Assembly (NCBI RefSeq): GCF_000962805.1
Contig: NZ_JZTW01000012.1
Coordinates: 62,001 to 126,000, forward strand
Origin: Pseudarthrobacter chlorophenolicus
Lineage (GTDB): Bacteria; Actinomycetota; Actinomycetes; Actinomycetales; Micrococcaceae
DNA: 64,000 nt
Direction of reading: 5' to 3'
Part shown: in pieces, positions 11,982 through 20,784 of the stretch
How positions within the stretch are numbered: position 1 is the first letter of the stretch
Layout of the letters: each line of letters begins with the position of its first letter
Made by a program: the position numbers and the translations under genes
The notes under the pieces: generated by a model
What the model was told of the DNA's origin: nothing
The model's input: only the letters and a program-made list of their open reading frames with translations
The model's database searches: none

Positions 11982-12371
11982 GTGACTGCATCAGATACAT
12001 CCATCACCATTGCCCGCGACGCCGCCAAGGCTGCCGCGGACAAACTTGCCCAAGACATTGTTGCCCTGGACGTTAGCGAACGCCTGGCACTGGCGGACGT
12101 TTTCCTCATCGCATCAGCTCCCAGCGAGCGTCAGGTGAACGCCATCGTGGACGGCGTCGAAGAAGAACTTGCCAAGCAGGACCTGCGGCCCGTCCGCCGC
12201 GAAGGCCGTTCCGGCGGCCGCTGGGTCCTCCTGGACTACTCCGACATCGTCATCCACGTCCAGCACGAAGAGGACCGTGTCTTCTACGCGCTCGAGCGGC
12301 TCTGGAAAGACTGCCCGGTGGTGGACCTGCAGCTGGAAGACGCTGCCGCGGCCACGTCGGAAGGCGAATAA
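11982..12371 (+). CDS. rsfS: Ribosomal silencing factor RsfS (Iojap family)
   Basis: Binds L14 on the 50S subunit and blocks subunit joining when nutrients are low. 129 aa with the family features ALDVSERLALADVFLIASAPSERQVNAI and GRWVLLDYSDIVIHVQHEEDRVFYALERLW. GTG start at 11982, with GAGGAG at 11972-11977. It follows nadD and the anchored protein in the usual arrangement. Confidence 0.96.
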   Translation: MTASDTSITIARDAAKAAADKLAQDIVALDVSERLALADVFLIASAPSERQVNAIVDGVEEELAKQDLRPVRREGRSGGRWVLLDYSDIVIHVQHEEDRVFYALERLWKDCPVVDLQLEDAAAATSEGE

Positions 12372-12401
12372 ACCCGCGCCGCTCCGCGGAGTATTCCCGA
12401 T

Positions 12402-12431
12402 TTGGAATTCTCGGAACCGCTGATCTAAGAT
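12402..12431 (+). promoter_or_regulatory. Candidate promoter of first tRNA-Ala
   Basis: TTGGAA (12402-12407), an 18-base spacer and TAAGAT (12426-12431), about 50 bases upstream of the mature tRNA end. Confidence 0.55.
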
Positions 12432-12485
12432 ATTGGAGTTGCTTCGGGGAAACCCGAAAAACGCTCCAAGGAGCGGCAGCAGTTC

Positions 12486-12558
12486 GGGGCTGTGGCGCAG
12501 CTGGTAGCGCACCTGCATGGCATGCAGGGGGTCAGGGGTTCGAGTCCCCTCAGCTCCA
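12486..12558 (+). tRNA. tRNA-Ala (anticodon GGC)
   Basis: A complete 73-base cloverleaf: acceptor GGGGCTG/CAGCTCC with one G-U pair, D arm GCGC/GCGC, anticodon stem CCTGC/GCAGG with loop ATGGCAT (anticodon GGC, codon GCC), T arm AGGGG-TTCGAGT-CCCCT, discriminator A. The 3' CCA is not encoded. Identical to the copy 283 bases downstream. Confidence 0.97.
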
Positions 12559-12564
12559 CCGGAT

Positions 12565-12606
12565 AATCCGCCGGAATCATCATGATTCCGGCGGATTTTT
12601 TTGTGT
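12565..12606 (+). terminator. Rho-independent terminator after first tRNA-Ala
   Basis: A 14-bp perfect stem (AATCCGCCGGAATC / GATTCCGGCGGATT) with loop ATCAT is followed by a T-rich run. It begins only 7 bases after the tRNA. Confidence 0.9.
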
Positions 12607-12696
12607 CCCCGGAAGTGGTGCGGCGTCCGGAGGTCCACGCGGAGAGACGGAGCAGGCAGCCTCCGTACGCTGCGGCGGCCCGTTCGCAGGGGCGAT

Positions 12697-12725
12697 TTGG
12701 TGGTACGCGGAAAGTGCATTAAGCT
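12697..12725 (+). promoter_or_regulatory. Candidate promoter of second tRNA-Ala
   Basis: TTGGTG (12697-12702), a 17-base spacer and TAAGCT (12720-12725). With the terminator after copy 1, this suggests each tRNA copy is its own unit. Confidence 0.5.
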
Positions 12726-12768
12726 GGTCAGGTTGCTCCGGAGAAACCGACCGGAACAGCAGATTTCC

Positions 12769-12841
12769 GGGGCTGTGGCGCAGCTGGTAGCGCACCTGCA
12801 TGGCATGCAGGGGGTCAGGGGTTCGAGTCCCCTCAGCTCCA
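12769..12841 (+). tRNA. tRNA-Ala (anticodon GGC), second copy
   Basis: Base-for-base identical to the copy at 12486-12558, with the same GGC anticodon and no encoded CCA. The flanks differ, so the duplication, if tandem, is not recent outside the tRNA body. Confidence 0.97.
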
Positions 12842-12847
12842 CGGAAC

Positions 12848-12882
12848 AAAAGGGAACCATCACCTGTGATGGTTCCCTTTGT
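12848..12882 (+). terminator. Hairpin terminator between tRNA-Ala and the convergent methyltransferase gene
   Basis: AAAGGGAACCATCA / TGATGGTTCCCTTT form a 14-bp perfect stem around CCTG. The flanking A and T runs let it act in both directions, ending the tRNA transcript and the convergent minus-strand gene. Confidence 0.8.
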
Positions 12883-12899
12883 CGTATCCGGTGGTGGGA

Positions 12900-14252
12900 C
12901 TATATCCACGCCGTGCGGCGAAGCGGGGGTTCGGTGCCGCCGGGACGTTGCACCAGGACCTGGTTTACCCCGGTCAGGCCGTTCTCAAAACCGATGGCAC
13001 TCGAGGCCATGTACAGCCGCCAGACCCTGGCGCGGCCAAGGCTGCTCAGGGCCACAGCCCGGTCCCAGTTCTCTTCCAACCGCCGCACCCACGCACGCAG
13101 CGTCAAGGCGTAGTGCTGCCGCAACGTTTCAACATCAAGGACCTCAAACCCCGATCCCTCGAGCGCCACCACCATTTCGCCCAGGCTGATCATCTCCCCG
13201 TCAGGAAACACGTACCGGGGAATGAATGAGTCGGGATCCGGGTCGGTGGGTCCGGCGTTCCAGGAAATCGCGTGGTTCAGGAGCCTGCCGCCGGGCCGGA
13301 GCAGGGAATACAGGGCGGAGGCGTAGCCGGGCGTCTGCTCACGCCCCACATGCTCGGACATTCCGATGGAGCTGATTGCGTCGAACGGCCCGTCCGCCAC
13401 GTCCCGGTAATCCTGGACCCGGATCTCCACTTTCTCGGTCAGGCCAGCCTCAGCTGCCCGTTTCCGTGCCAGGTTGGCCTGTTCCGAAGACAACGTCACG
13501 CCCAGTACGGTGACACCGTATTTTCCCGCCGCATGCAGGGCAAAACTGCCCCAGCCGCAGCCCACATCAAGCACGCGCATCCCGGGCTGCAGACCCAGCT
13601 TCCGGCACACGAGATCCAGCTTGGCCTCCTGCGCAGCATCCAGGCCGTCGGCGCCGGCCCGGCTGCCGCCGGTGCCGGTCTCTCCGGTTGCACCAGGTGC
13701 GTACGGCCAGACGGCGCAGGAGTAGACCATTGAATTGCCCAGGACCAGGGCGTAAAAGTCGTTGCCGACGTCGTAGTGGTGGGAAATTGCCGCGGCGTCG
13801 CGGCGGCGGGTGTGCACCCGGCCTTTACGGGCGACGCGGGCCTCTTCAGGTGGAGGCGACGGGTTGGGTCCCACCGCGCCAAGCCGCACGGCCGTCGCCG
13901 CCAGCGTCAGCAGCTCGGAAGCGGTCGGCCGGCGGAACGGCCCGGGCTCTGCAAAGTTGCCCGCCGAACTCAGGGCCGTGAAGGCGGCGAAAATGTCGCC
14001 CGGTGCGTCGAGTTCCCCGGCCACGTAGGCACGGCTGAGTCCCAGCTGGCCCGGCGACCACAGGATCCGCCGCAGCGCCCGACGCGACCGGAATTCCAGG
14101 ACGGGAGCATCCTGGGGTCCTGCTTCGGACCCATCCCAGGCTTTCAGCCGCAAGGGCACGTCAGGCGTGCCAAGGACAATAGCCAAAGCCTTGGCCAGCC
14201 TGGCCGCACTGCCCCCGCTGTTGTCCGCCGTGCTGCGTGTTGTTGGTGCCAT
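12900..14252 (-). CDS. Cyclopropane-fatty-acyl-phospholipid synthase family methyltransferase
   Basis: SAM-dependent enzyme that adds a methylene or methyl group to unsaturated acyl chains of membrane phospholipids. The 450-aa protein has a poorly conserved N-terminal domain (about 1-140), then HHYDVGNDFYALVLG typical of CFA synthases, and the SAM-binding motif VLDVGCGWGSFALHAA, followed by VTLSSEQ and the EHVGREQ segment. It is a single gene, divergent from the monooxygenase at 14333. A second family member lies at 28741 in a different operon, so the two probably have distinct products. Exact product (cyclopropane or methyl-branched) cannot be told from sequence. Confidence 0.88.
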   Translation of the reverse strand: MAPTTRSTADNSGGSAARLAKALAIVLGTPDVPLRLKAWDGSEAGPQDAPVLEFRSRRALRRILWSPGQLGLSRAYVAGELDAPGDIFAAFTALSSAGNFAEPGPFRRPTASELLTLAATAVRLGAVGPNPSPPPEEARVARKGRVHTRRRDAAAISHHYDVGNDFYALVLGNSMVYSCAVWPYAPGATGETGTGGSRAGADGLDAAQEAKLDLVCRKLGLQPGMRVLDVGCGWGSFALHAAGKYGVTVLGVTLSSEQANLARKRAAEAGLTEKVEIRVQDYRDVADGPFDAISSIGMSEHVGREQTPGYASALYSLLRPGGRLLNHAISWNAGPTDPDPDSFIPRYVFPDGEMISLGEMVVALEGSGFEVLDVETLRQHYALTLRAWVRRLEENWDRAVALSSLGRARVWRLYMASSAIGFENGLTGVNQVLVQRPGGTEPPLRRTAWI

Positions 14253-14332
14253 TTTCGTCCTCCGGAATCGCTGGCCGGGCCTCTATGGGCCCACCCTAAG
14301 GCCCGGACGTCCCGCCCGGCTATCATGGGGGA

Positions 14333-15415
14333 GTGATTGCTGCCCGAACCGATGTTGTGGTGATCGGCGCGGGGCAGGCCGGACTATCCGCCGCCTTCCA
14401 CCTGCAGCGCCGAGGGCTTGCATATGAGATGTTCGACGCCGAGGCCGGGCCAGGCGGCGCATGGCGCCACCGCTGGAAGAGCCTCCGCATGGGCACTGTC
14501 AACGGAATCAGCGACCTGCCGGGCATCGCCAAGCCCGCAGTGGACCCCCGCGAACCCAGTTCGGAATTCCTCACCCGCTACTTCGGAGACTACGAACAGG
14601 AACTTGGGCTGACAGTCCGTAGGCCCGTCAAGGTCTCGTCGGTCAGCCGCGAAGACGACGACCCCGCAGGCAGGCTCCGCGTGGACACGTCCATCGGGGA
14701 CTGGAGCGCCCTGGCCCTCATCAACGCCACCGGCACCTGGACCAGGCCGTTCTGGCCCATCTACCCGGGCCGGAACACCTTCCGTGGCAGGCAGTTGCAC
14801 GTCGCGGACTACGTCTCCGCCACCGAATTCGCCGGCAAGCATGTCATTGTGGTGGGCGGGGGCATCTCGGCTGTCGGCCTCCTCGACGAAATCTCCCAGG
14901 TCACCTCCACCAGCTGGTTTACCCGCCGCGAGCCTGTCTGGCGCGACGACGAATTCGACGCCCGTGCCGGGCACGACGCCGTGGCACTCGTCGAGGAGCG
15001 GGTCCGGAAAGGCCTGCCGCCGCAAAGCGTGGTGTCGGTGACCGGACTGATCCGGACCCCGGCGCTCCGGGCCGCGGCGGCCCGCGGCGCCCTCGACAGG
15101 CAGCCCATGTTCACCGCCATCGAGCCCGGCGGCGTCCGGCTGGCGGACGGCGGATTCCTCGCGGCGGATGTCATCCTTTGGGCCACCGGGTTCCGGGCAG
15201 AGTTGGAACACCTGGCTCCGCTGCACCTTCGCGGGCCGGGCGGTGGAATCGCCATGGACGGGACACAGGTGGCAGCCGAGCCGCGCGTCCACCTAGTGGG
15301 CTACGGCCCGTCGTCGTCCACCATCGGCGCCAACCGGGCCGGCCGGGCGGCAGTTGCGGCGATTCTTAAGCTGCCCGGATTGGCGCCGGCAGCGGAGCCG
15401 GTACCTTGGGGCTGA
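14333..15415 (+). CDS. FAD-dependent NAD(P)-binding oxidoreductase (flavin monooxygenase/CzcO-like)
   Basis: Two-dinucleotide-binding-domain flavoprotein. The N-terminal FAD Rossmann motif VVVIGAGQAGLSAAFHL is at residues about 7-23, a second nucleotide motif VIVVGGGISAVGLLDE near 175, and the late ATGFRAEL motif typical of flavin monooxygenases near 285. 360 aa, GTG start with GGGGGA just upstream at 14326-14331. Substrate unknown; related proteins are often called putative flavoprotein involved in K+ transport, without evidence. The next gene, an RNA-methyltransferase-like protein, follows closely, with its possible alternative start overlapping this stop. Confidence 0.85.
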   Translation: MIAARTDVVVIGAGQAGLSAAFHLQRRGLAYEMFDAEAGPGGAWRHRWKSLRMGTVNGISDLPGIAKPAVDPREPSSEFLTRYFGDYEQELGLTVRRPVKVSSVSREDDDPAGRLRVDTSIGDWSALALINATGTWTRPFWPIYPGRNTFRGRQLHVADYVSATEFAGKHVIVVGGGISAVGLLDEISQVTSTSWFTRREPVWRDDEFDARAGHDAVALVEERVRKGLPPQSVVSVTGLIRTPALRAAAARGALDRQPMFTAIEPGGVRLADGGFLAADVILWATGFRAELEHLAPLHLRGPGGGIAMDGTQVAAEPRVHLVGYGPSSSTIGANRAGRAAVAAILKLPGLAPAAEPVPWG

Positions 15416-15489
15416 CCCCGGGGGAGCGGACAACGAACAATGCGCGGGTGGAGGACACCCCGCAGCTAGCGAACAACGGCAGGGAACAC

Positions 15490-16662
15490 GTGGCAACAGA
15501 CAGTCTTGACCGGATCCTCGGGGTCCTTCGGCGGCACCCTGACGTGGAGGCCCCCAACCTGCAGGCGTGGGATGCCACGGACAGGCTCCTGCTGGAAACC
15601 GCCGCAGCTACGGTCCGCCCCGGCAGTGCGGTCACCGTCATCGGCGACCGCTACGGCGCCCTCACACTGGGCGCCCTTGAGATGCTGGAACCGGCCGCGC
15701 TGCGCGTGCACCAGGACCTGGTCACCGGCGAACGAGCCCTGCGGCAGAACACCCTCGCCTGGCGGGCAACACAGGAGACGGACGACGCCGGCAGCGGCCG
15801 GGTGCCGGAGTTCCGCCAGTTGCCGCTCGGCGCCGAACTCCTCGCCGGGGCGGACACCGTACTGCTGCAGTTGCCGAAGACCCTGGCCGAGTTGGATGAA
15901 GTGGCCGCCGCAGTTGCCCGCCATGCGGCCCCCGGGGCCGTGCTGCTCGCCGGCGGGCGGGTGAAACACATGTCGCTCGGCATGAACGGCGTCCTCGAAC
16001 GGTATTTCGACTCGGTCCAGCCCCAGCTGGCCAAGCAAAAGTCCCGCGTCATAGTGGCTTCCCACGCGAAGGCGTCCCAGCCGCCCACGTCCTTTCCCGT
16101 CGTCGTGCACCTCGACGAACTCGGCCTGGACGTGGCAGCCCACGGAGCCGTGTTCGCTGGCCCCAAACTGGACATCGGCACCCGGTTCCTGCTGACCTTC
16201 CTTCCGGCCATGAAAGCGGCCCGGCACGCGGTGGACCTCGGCTGCGGGACAGGAATCCTCGCCGCCATGTACGCCAGGGAATACCCGGAGGCGGAGGTGA
16301 CCGCCACGGACCAGTCGGCCGCGGCCGTAGCCTCCGCACTCGCCACGGCCCGGGCAAACGGGCTCGACGGGCGGATCAGCACGCTGCAGGATGATGCCCT
16401 GGGCACCATGGCCGGCGCCAGCGCCGACCTGGTCCTGCTGAATCCGCCGTTCCACGTAGGCGCAGGGGTCCACGCGGGGGCCGGCCTGAAGCTGATTGAG
16501 GCGGCCGGGCGGGTCCTCGCTCCCGGCGGTGAACTCTGGACCGTCTACAACAGGCACCTGGCCTATCTGCCCACCCTGGAACGGGCGGTCGGGCCCACCA
16601 CCGTGGAGGGGAGCAACCCCAAATTCACCGTCACGCGCAGTGTCCGGCGGTCCCCCGAATAG
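15490..16662 (+). CDS. RsmC/RlmG-like rRNA (guanine-N2)-methyltransferase
   Basis: Class I SAM-dependent methyltransferase with the two-domain layout of RsmC/RlmG: a degenerate N-terminal domain (residues about 1-190) and a catalytic C-terminal domain. The SAM motif VDLGCGTGILAAMYA and the catalytic LLNPPFHVGAGVH (NPPFH) motif are diagnostic for guanine-N2 methylation of 16S or 23S rRNA. The start is placed at GTG 15490, preceded by GGCAGGGAA; the frame also opens at TTG 15406, which would overlap the previous gene by 10 bases. The C-terminal TVTRSVR matches the family. Target nucleotide not resolvable. Confidence 0.85.
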   Translation: MATDSLDRILGVLRRHPDVEAPNLQAWDATDRLLLETAAATVRPGSAVTVIGDRYGALTLGALEMLEPAALRVHQDLVTGERALRQNTLAWRATQETDDAGSGRVPEFRQLPLGAELLAGADTVLLQLPKTLAELDEVAAAVARHAAPGAVLLAGGRVKHMSLGMNGVLERYFDSVQPQLAKQKSRVIVASHAKASQPPTSFPVVVHLDELGLDVAAHGAVFAGPKLDIGTRFLLTFLPAMKAARHAVDLGCGTGILAAMYAREYPEAEVTATDQSAAAVASALATARANGLDGRISTLQDDALGTMAGASADLVLLNPPFHVGAGVHAGAGLKLIEAAGRVLAPGGELWTVYNRHLAYLPTLERAVGPTTVEGSNPKFTVTRSVRRSPE

Positions 16663-16775
16663 CCATGGGCCGCCGCCACGCCGGGCAGCCAACCCGGCTA
16701 TGGGTCTGTGCCCACGCGTAACGTACGATTCAAGCAGCACCACAACTACGTGGCCCAAGACGTTTAGGGGTAACC

Positions 16776-18029
16776 GTGTCTGAAATCCGCCAGTCCTCAC
16801 CGAGGCGCGGAACCAACCTGCCACGGATGGGGGATTTCAACCTCACAGTCATCCTTGACGCCATCCGCCGGACCTCGGGCGGACTCAGCCGGGTTGAGCT
16901 GGCCCAGATCGTGGGATTGTCGCCGCAGACCATCTCCAACATCTCCCGCCGCCTGCTGGACCAGAACCTGATTGTCGAAGCCGGCAAGGAAGGCAGCGGT
17001 CCCGGCAAGCCCCGGACCATCCTCCGCCTCAACCCCAAGGGCATGTATGCCGTCGGCGTCCACCTCGACCCCGCCGTGACCACCTTCGTGGTCATGGACC
17101 TGGTGGGATCAGTCGTCCAGCACGCGCGGATCGACACTCCCGGCGGCAACGATCCGTCAGCTGTCATCGCCACCATCGCCGCCCAGGTTGCCCGGGTGGT
17201 GGAGGAATCCGGCGTGGACCAGGACCGGATTGCCGGACTCGGCGTGGCTGCGCCCGGTCCCATCGACCTGGACAACGGAACCGTGGTGGACCCGCCGCTG
17301 CTTCCGGGGTGGGACCGGGTGGAGCTGCGCAATGCCCTGTCCGAGGCCACCGGTTACTCCGTGCTGGTGGACAAGGACGTCACCAGCGCCGCTGTGGCCG
17401 AAACCTGGGCCGGCGGCCCGAGCGGCGCCGGCAGCTTCGTGTTCATGTATATGGGTACCGGCATCGGCTGCGGCATCGTCCTGAACGACGAAGTCATCCG
17501 CGGCACGTCAGGCAACGCCGGGGAGATTGGCCACATCATGGTGGACCCGGACGGCCCCCCGTGCGACTGCGGGCTGCGAGGCTGTGTTAAATCGTCCTGC
17601 ATCCCGCAGGTCCTGGTGGCTGAAGCGGAGGCCGCAGGCATCCTGAACGGCACCAGGCCCGGCAACAGCGGCGCGGAGGTCCAGCAGAGCTTCGCGAGGC
17701 TGTGCGAACTGGCCGACTCCGGCGACGAACGCGCCATGGCCATCATCGACAAATCCGCAACACTGGTAGCCCGCGCCATTTCCGTGGTGACCAACACCCT
17801 GGACGTGGAGCGGGTAGTGTTCGGCGGCCCCTTCTGGAGCGGTATGGCGGACCGGTTCCTGGCCAAGGTGCCTCCGCTGCTCGAGGCGAACAGCGCCGCC
17901 CGGCTTATCCACCCCATCGAAGTGGTGGGCACAGGAGTGGGTGAGGATGTGGGTGCGATCGGGGCAGCGTCACTGGTCCTGGAACACACCCTGGCGCCAC
18001 GGGCGCAGCGGCTCCTGCTGGAAAATTAG
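16776..18029 (+). CDS. ROK family transcriptional regulator
   Basis: Sugar-responsive regulator: an N-terminal winged helix-turn-helix (residues about 20-80, SRVELAQIVGLSPQTISNISRRLLDQ) joined to a ROK sugar-kinase-like domain (about 90-400). The zinc-binding cluster GHIMVDPDGPPCDCGLRGCVK is present. The glycine-rich GIGCGIVLN segment and the DKDVTSAAVAE region match the ROK fold. 417 aa, GTG start. No sugar gene is adjacent in the same direction, so the ligand and target are unknown; it may act at a distance. Confidence 0.92.
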   Translation: MSEIRQSSPRRGTNLPRMGDFNLTVILDAIRRTSGGLSRVELAQIVGLSPQTISNISRRLLDQNLIVEAGKEGSGPGKPRTILRLNPKGMYAVGVHLDPAVTTFVVMDLVGSVVQHARIDTPGGNDPSAVIATIAAQVARVVEESGVDQDRIAGLGVAAPGPIDLDNGTVVDPPLLPGWDRVELRNALSEATGYSVLVDKDVTSAAVAETWAGGPSGAGSFVFMYMGTGIGCGIVLNDEVIRGTSGNAGEIGHIMVDPDGPPCDCGLRGCVKSSCIPQVLVAEAEAAGILNGTRPGNSGAEVQQSFARLCELADSGDERAMAIIDKSATLVARAISVVTNTLDVERVVFGGPFWSGMADRFLAKVPPLLEANSAARLIHPIEVVGTGVGEDVGAIGAASLVLEHTLAPRAQRLLLEN

Positions 18030-18058
18030 GGGCGCCGCGCCCCGCAGGATCCGCCGTT

Positions 18059-18262
18059 TCAGTCGATGTCTTCGAAGACCACACCGAACGGCAGGGTGTC
18101 ATCCACATGCGCCTGGTGGCCGGTGGATCCGGGGTTGTAGGTGACCCGGACACCGTGGAGCTTGTCCGCTGCCGACTGCTGCAGGACAGGCTTTACTGTG
18201 CTGATGAACAGCTCGCTTTTGTCGGAAAGAAATTCCTTGTAACTGGCTGGAAGCTCGCTCAT
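18059..18262 (-). CDS. Small conserved-looking protein, unknown function
   Basis: 67-aa protein (MSELPASYKEFLSDKSELFIS... ending FGVVFEDID), soluble, with a mixed alpha/beta composition and no membrane segment or signal. It is convergent with the ROK regulator and divergent from the MoxR operon. The ribosome-binding site is weak. Amino-acid composition looks protein-like rather than a shadow frame, and no larger gene overlaps it, so it is probably real; no family recognised. Confidence 0.6.
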   Translation of the reverse strand: MSELPASYKEFLSDKSELFISTVKPVLQQSAADKLHGVRVTYNPGSTGHQAHVDDTLPFGVVFEDID

Positions 18263-18412
18263 GGCAAAAGGATAGACCTGCGTGCCTTGGATGGGGAGGG
18301 GTCCCCATCAGGCCGCGCTGCCGGGACGTGGCGCACCGGATGTGGATAGGATTGCTGGCGGAGCGTGACGGGCAGGCCCACCGCGCCACGATCAGCCACC
18401 AGGGGGAATCCA

Positions 18413-19420
18413 GTGCTTCAAACCAGCGCGTCCGCAGGAATCGAACCGGCCGAACTGGCCCGGGCGCAGCAGGTGGTGGCCGGCATTTCCCGCAGCTTTG
18501 AGGCCAAGGTTGTGGGCCAGGCCAGGCTCCGCGAATCCCTGCTGGTGGGCCTGCTGACCGGCGGCCACGTCCTGCTCGAAAGCGTTCCAGGGCTGGCCAA
18601 AACCACCGCGGCACAAACTGTGGCAGAGGCGGTCAGCGCCGGATTCAGCCGCATCCAGTGCACCCCGGACCTCCTGCCCAGCGACATCGTGGGAACGCAG
18701 ATTTACGACGCCGCCAAGGGCACCTTCGTGACACAGCTTGGCCCGGTGCACGCCAATATCGTGCTGCTGGACGAGATCAACCGCTCCAGCGCCAAAACCC
18801 AGAGTGCCATGCTCGAAGCCATGCAGGAGCGGCAGACGTCCATCGGCGGCCAGGACTACAAACTTCCGTCCCCGTTCCTGGTGCTCGCCACGCAAAACCC
18901 GATCGAGCAGGAGGGCACCTACCAGCTGCCCGAAGCCCAGATGGACCGCTTCATGCTCAAGGACGTGCTGGACTATCCGTCGCCGGCGGAAGAGGCGGAA
19001 ATCATCAGGCGCATCGACGCCGACGTTTTCAACCCGGAGCAGGTGCCGGCTGCCGCCGTATCGCTGGACGCGGTCAGGGCAGCGCAGGACCTGGTCCGGC
19101 GCATCTACCTCGACCCCGCGATTGTCAACTACATCGTGGGCCTGGTGTTCGTCACCCGTCATGCGGGCCAGTACATTGACCGGCGGCTGGCGGACTTCAT
19201 CGAGTTCGGCGCCAGCCCCCGTGCCAGCATCGCCTTCAGCCAGGCCGCCCGGGCCGTGGCCCTTTTGCACGGCCGCGACCACGTTATTCCGGAGGACGTC
19301 AAGGCCCTGGCGCACCGGGTGCTGCGCCACCGGATCATCCTCAACTTTGACGCCGTCGCGGAGCAGGTGCCGGTTGAAACGGTGATCGACGCCGTCGTCG
19401 CCGCCGTCCAGACCCCCTGA
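18413..19420 (+). CDS. MoxR-family AAA+ ATPase
   Basis: AAA+ chaperone that remodels partner proteins, usually with von Willebrand A proteins from the same operon. Visible motifs: Walker A variant SVPGLAKTTAAQ, Walker B IVLLDEINRS, the pore-type MQERQTSIGG loop and sensor 1 LVLATQNPIEQEGTYQLPEAQMDRF. 335 aa from GTG at 18413, which has AGGGGGAA at 18401-18408; an in-frame GTG 48 bases upstream lacks this. First gene of a six-gene operon extending to 23571. Confidence 0.93.
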   Translation: MLQTSASAGIEPAELARAQQVVAGISRSFEAKVVGQARLRESLLVGLLTGGHVLLESVPGLAKTTAAQTVAEAVSAGFSRIQCTPDLLPSDIVGTQIYDAAKGTFVTQLGPVHANIVLLDEINRSSAKTQSAMLEAMQERQTSIGGQDYKLPSPFLVLATQNPIEQEGTYQLPEAQMDRFMLKDVLDYPSPAEEAEIIRRIDADVFNPEQVPAAAVSLDAVRAAQDLVRRIYLDPAIVNYIVGLVFVTRHAGQYIDRRLADFIEFGASPRASIAFSQAARAVALLHGRDHVIPEDVKALAHRVLRHRIILNFDAVAEQVPVETVIDAVVAAVQTP

Positions 19421-19430
19421 GGCCGCCGGG

Positions 19431-20324
19431 ATGACCAGCCTCCTGCCCAGGGTGAAATCGAAGATGGCCATCTTCGCCCACCGCAAAGCCCGGGGAATGC
19501 TCGACGGCGAGTACGGTTCAGTCTTCCGCGGACGCAGCCTCGACTTTGATGACCTGCGCGCCTACGTTCCGGGTGACGAGGTCCGCGATATCGACTGGAA
19601 AGCCTCGGCCCGGCACGGATCGCCCTTAATCCGCCGCTATGTCGCAGTCCGGCGGCAAACACTCATCCTGGTCGCTGACACAGGGCGGAACATGGCAGCT
19701 GTCTCGCGGTCAGGCGAGGTTAAGAAGGACATCGCCGTCATGGCCCTGGGCGTGGCCGGCTACCTGGCGTACCGGCACGGCGACGTGGTGGGGCTGGTCA
19801 GCGGTGACTCTGCCGCCACCGGCACCATTCCCGCGAAGGCCGGCGAAGCCCACCTCGAGCGGCTCCTCCGGCACGTCGACTCCCATGCCGGGCTGGACGC
19901 CGCCCCCAGCAGGATCGAGGACCAGCTGGACCACGTGGCTCGCACCGTCAAAGGACGCAACCTCCTCTTCGTCGTCGCGGACGAAATCCCGGCGTCCCCC
20001 GCCCTGGAGCAGCTCCTCCGCAGGCTCCGGGCGCAGCACGAAATCCTCTGGCTTACCATCAGGGACGCGGATCTGGTGCCCTCCGGAGCCACCCCCAGTA
20101 GCGGCGCCGGGTTCTTCAGCGTCAGCGACTCAGTTGTCCTCCCAATGCACATTGCCGCCACGGAGGCCATTGCCGCCGCCTACGCCAACGCCGCCGCCGA
20201 ACGGGATGCCGCCCGGAACACCATGCTGCGGCGGACCGGCATCACCGAGGGGACAGTGGACGGCAGCCGTGATGTGGTCAGCGCGCTCTTCGCGCTCCTG
20301 GAAAGGCACCGCCGTGCAGGATGA
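19431..20324 (+). CDS. DUF58 domain-containing protein
   Basis: The DUF58 core (LDFDDLRAYVPGDEVRDIDWKASARHGSPLIRR, residues about 35-70) is followed by a VWA-like fold with TLILVADTGRNM in the MIDAS position. These proteins partner MoxR ATPases. 297 aa; no membrane segment. It starts 10 bases after the ATPase gene and overlaps the next gene by 11 bases, so translation is coupled. Role in the complex is inferred from context only. Confidence 0.9.
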   Translation: MTSLLPRVKSKMAIFAHRKARGMLDGEYGSVFRGRSLDFDDLRAYVPGDEVRDIDWKASARHGSPLIRRYVAVRRQTLILVADTGRNMAAVSRSGEVKKDIAVMALGVAGYLAYRHGDVVGLVSGDSAATGTIPAKAGEAHLERLLRHVDSHAGLDAAPSRIEDQLDHVARTVKGRNLLFVVADEIPASPALEQLLRRLRAQHEILWLTIRDADLVPSGATPSSGAGFFSVSDSVVLPMHIAATEAIAAAYANAAAERDAARNTMLRRTGITEGTVDGSRDVVSALFALLERHRRAG

Positions 20325-20784
20325 GCCCGCCTTCTTCGGCCCCCTCCAGTACAGCCCGGCATGGATGTGGGCCGGGTTCGCCCTGATAGTGCTCGTGGCC
20401 GCCTGGTACGTCTTCGTTTTCGCCTCCACCCGCCGGCAAAGGCCCGCCGCCGACAACCAGCGGCCTGCCCAGCTGACGGACCTCGCTGCGCTTAAAGCCG
20501 CCTACATCCAGCGCATCAACGACGCCGAACAGGACGCCGCCGCCGGAACCACGGAGGCCCGTGCCGCCCATCAGGACATCAGCCACCTGCTGCGCCGTTT
20601 CGTCCGCGACGCCTCGGGCGTGGATGCCCCGCGGATGACGCGAGCCGACCTGGAACGGCACCCCCTGCCCGCGGCCGCCGCCGCGGTCGGCGCCATCTAC
20701 CCGGGGGAATTCGGTCCGGAACCGCTGCCACCCGTCTCGGCCGCCGCGGCCGTGGCCCGGGAGACGGTGCGGACATGGAGCTGA
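20314..20784 (+). CDS. Membrane protein of the MoxR-VWA operon (DUF4381-like position)
   Basis: 156-aa protein with one N-terminal membrane helix (residues about 17-37, MWAGFALIVLVAAWYVFVFAS) and a soluble helical domain that includes DISHLLRRFVRDASG. GTG start inside the end of the DUF58 gene. Size, topology and position match the small DUF4381-type proteins between DUF58 and VWA genes in such operons, but the sequence signature is not strong enough to name it firmly. Ten-base overlap with the next gene. Confidence 0.78.
   Translation: MQDEPAFFGPLQYSPAWMWAGFALIVLVAAWYVFVFASTRRQRPAADNQRPAQLTDLAALKAAYIQRINDAEQDAAAGTTEARAAHQDISHLLRRFVRDASGVDAPRMTRADLERHPLPAAAAAVGAIYPGEFGPEPLPPVSAAAAVARETVRTWS

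Noticed and set aside
18029..18043. GGGGCGCCGCGCCCC hairpin after the ROK gene as a terminator
   Set aside because: Short stem and no T-run.
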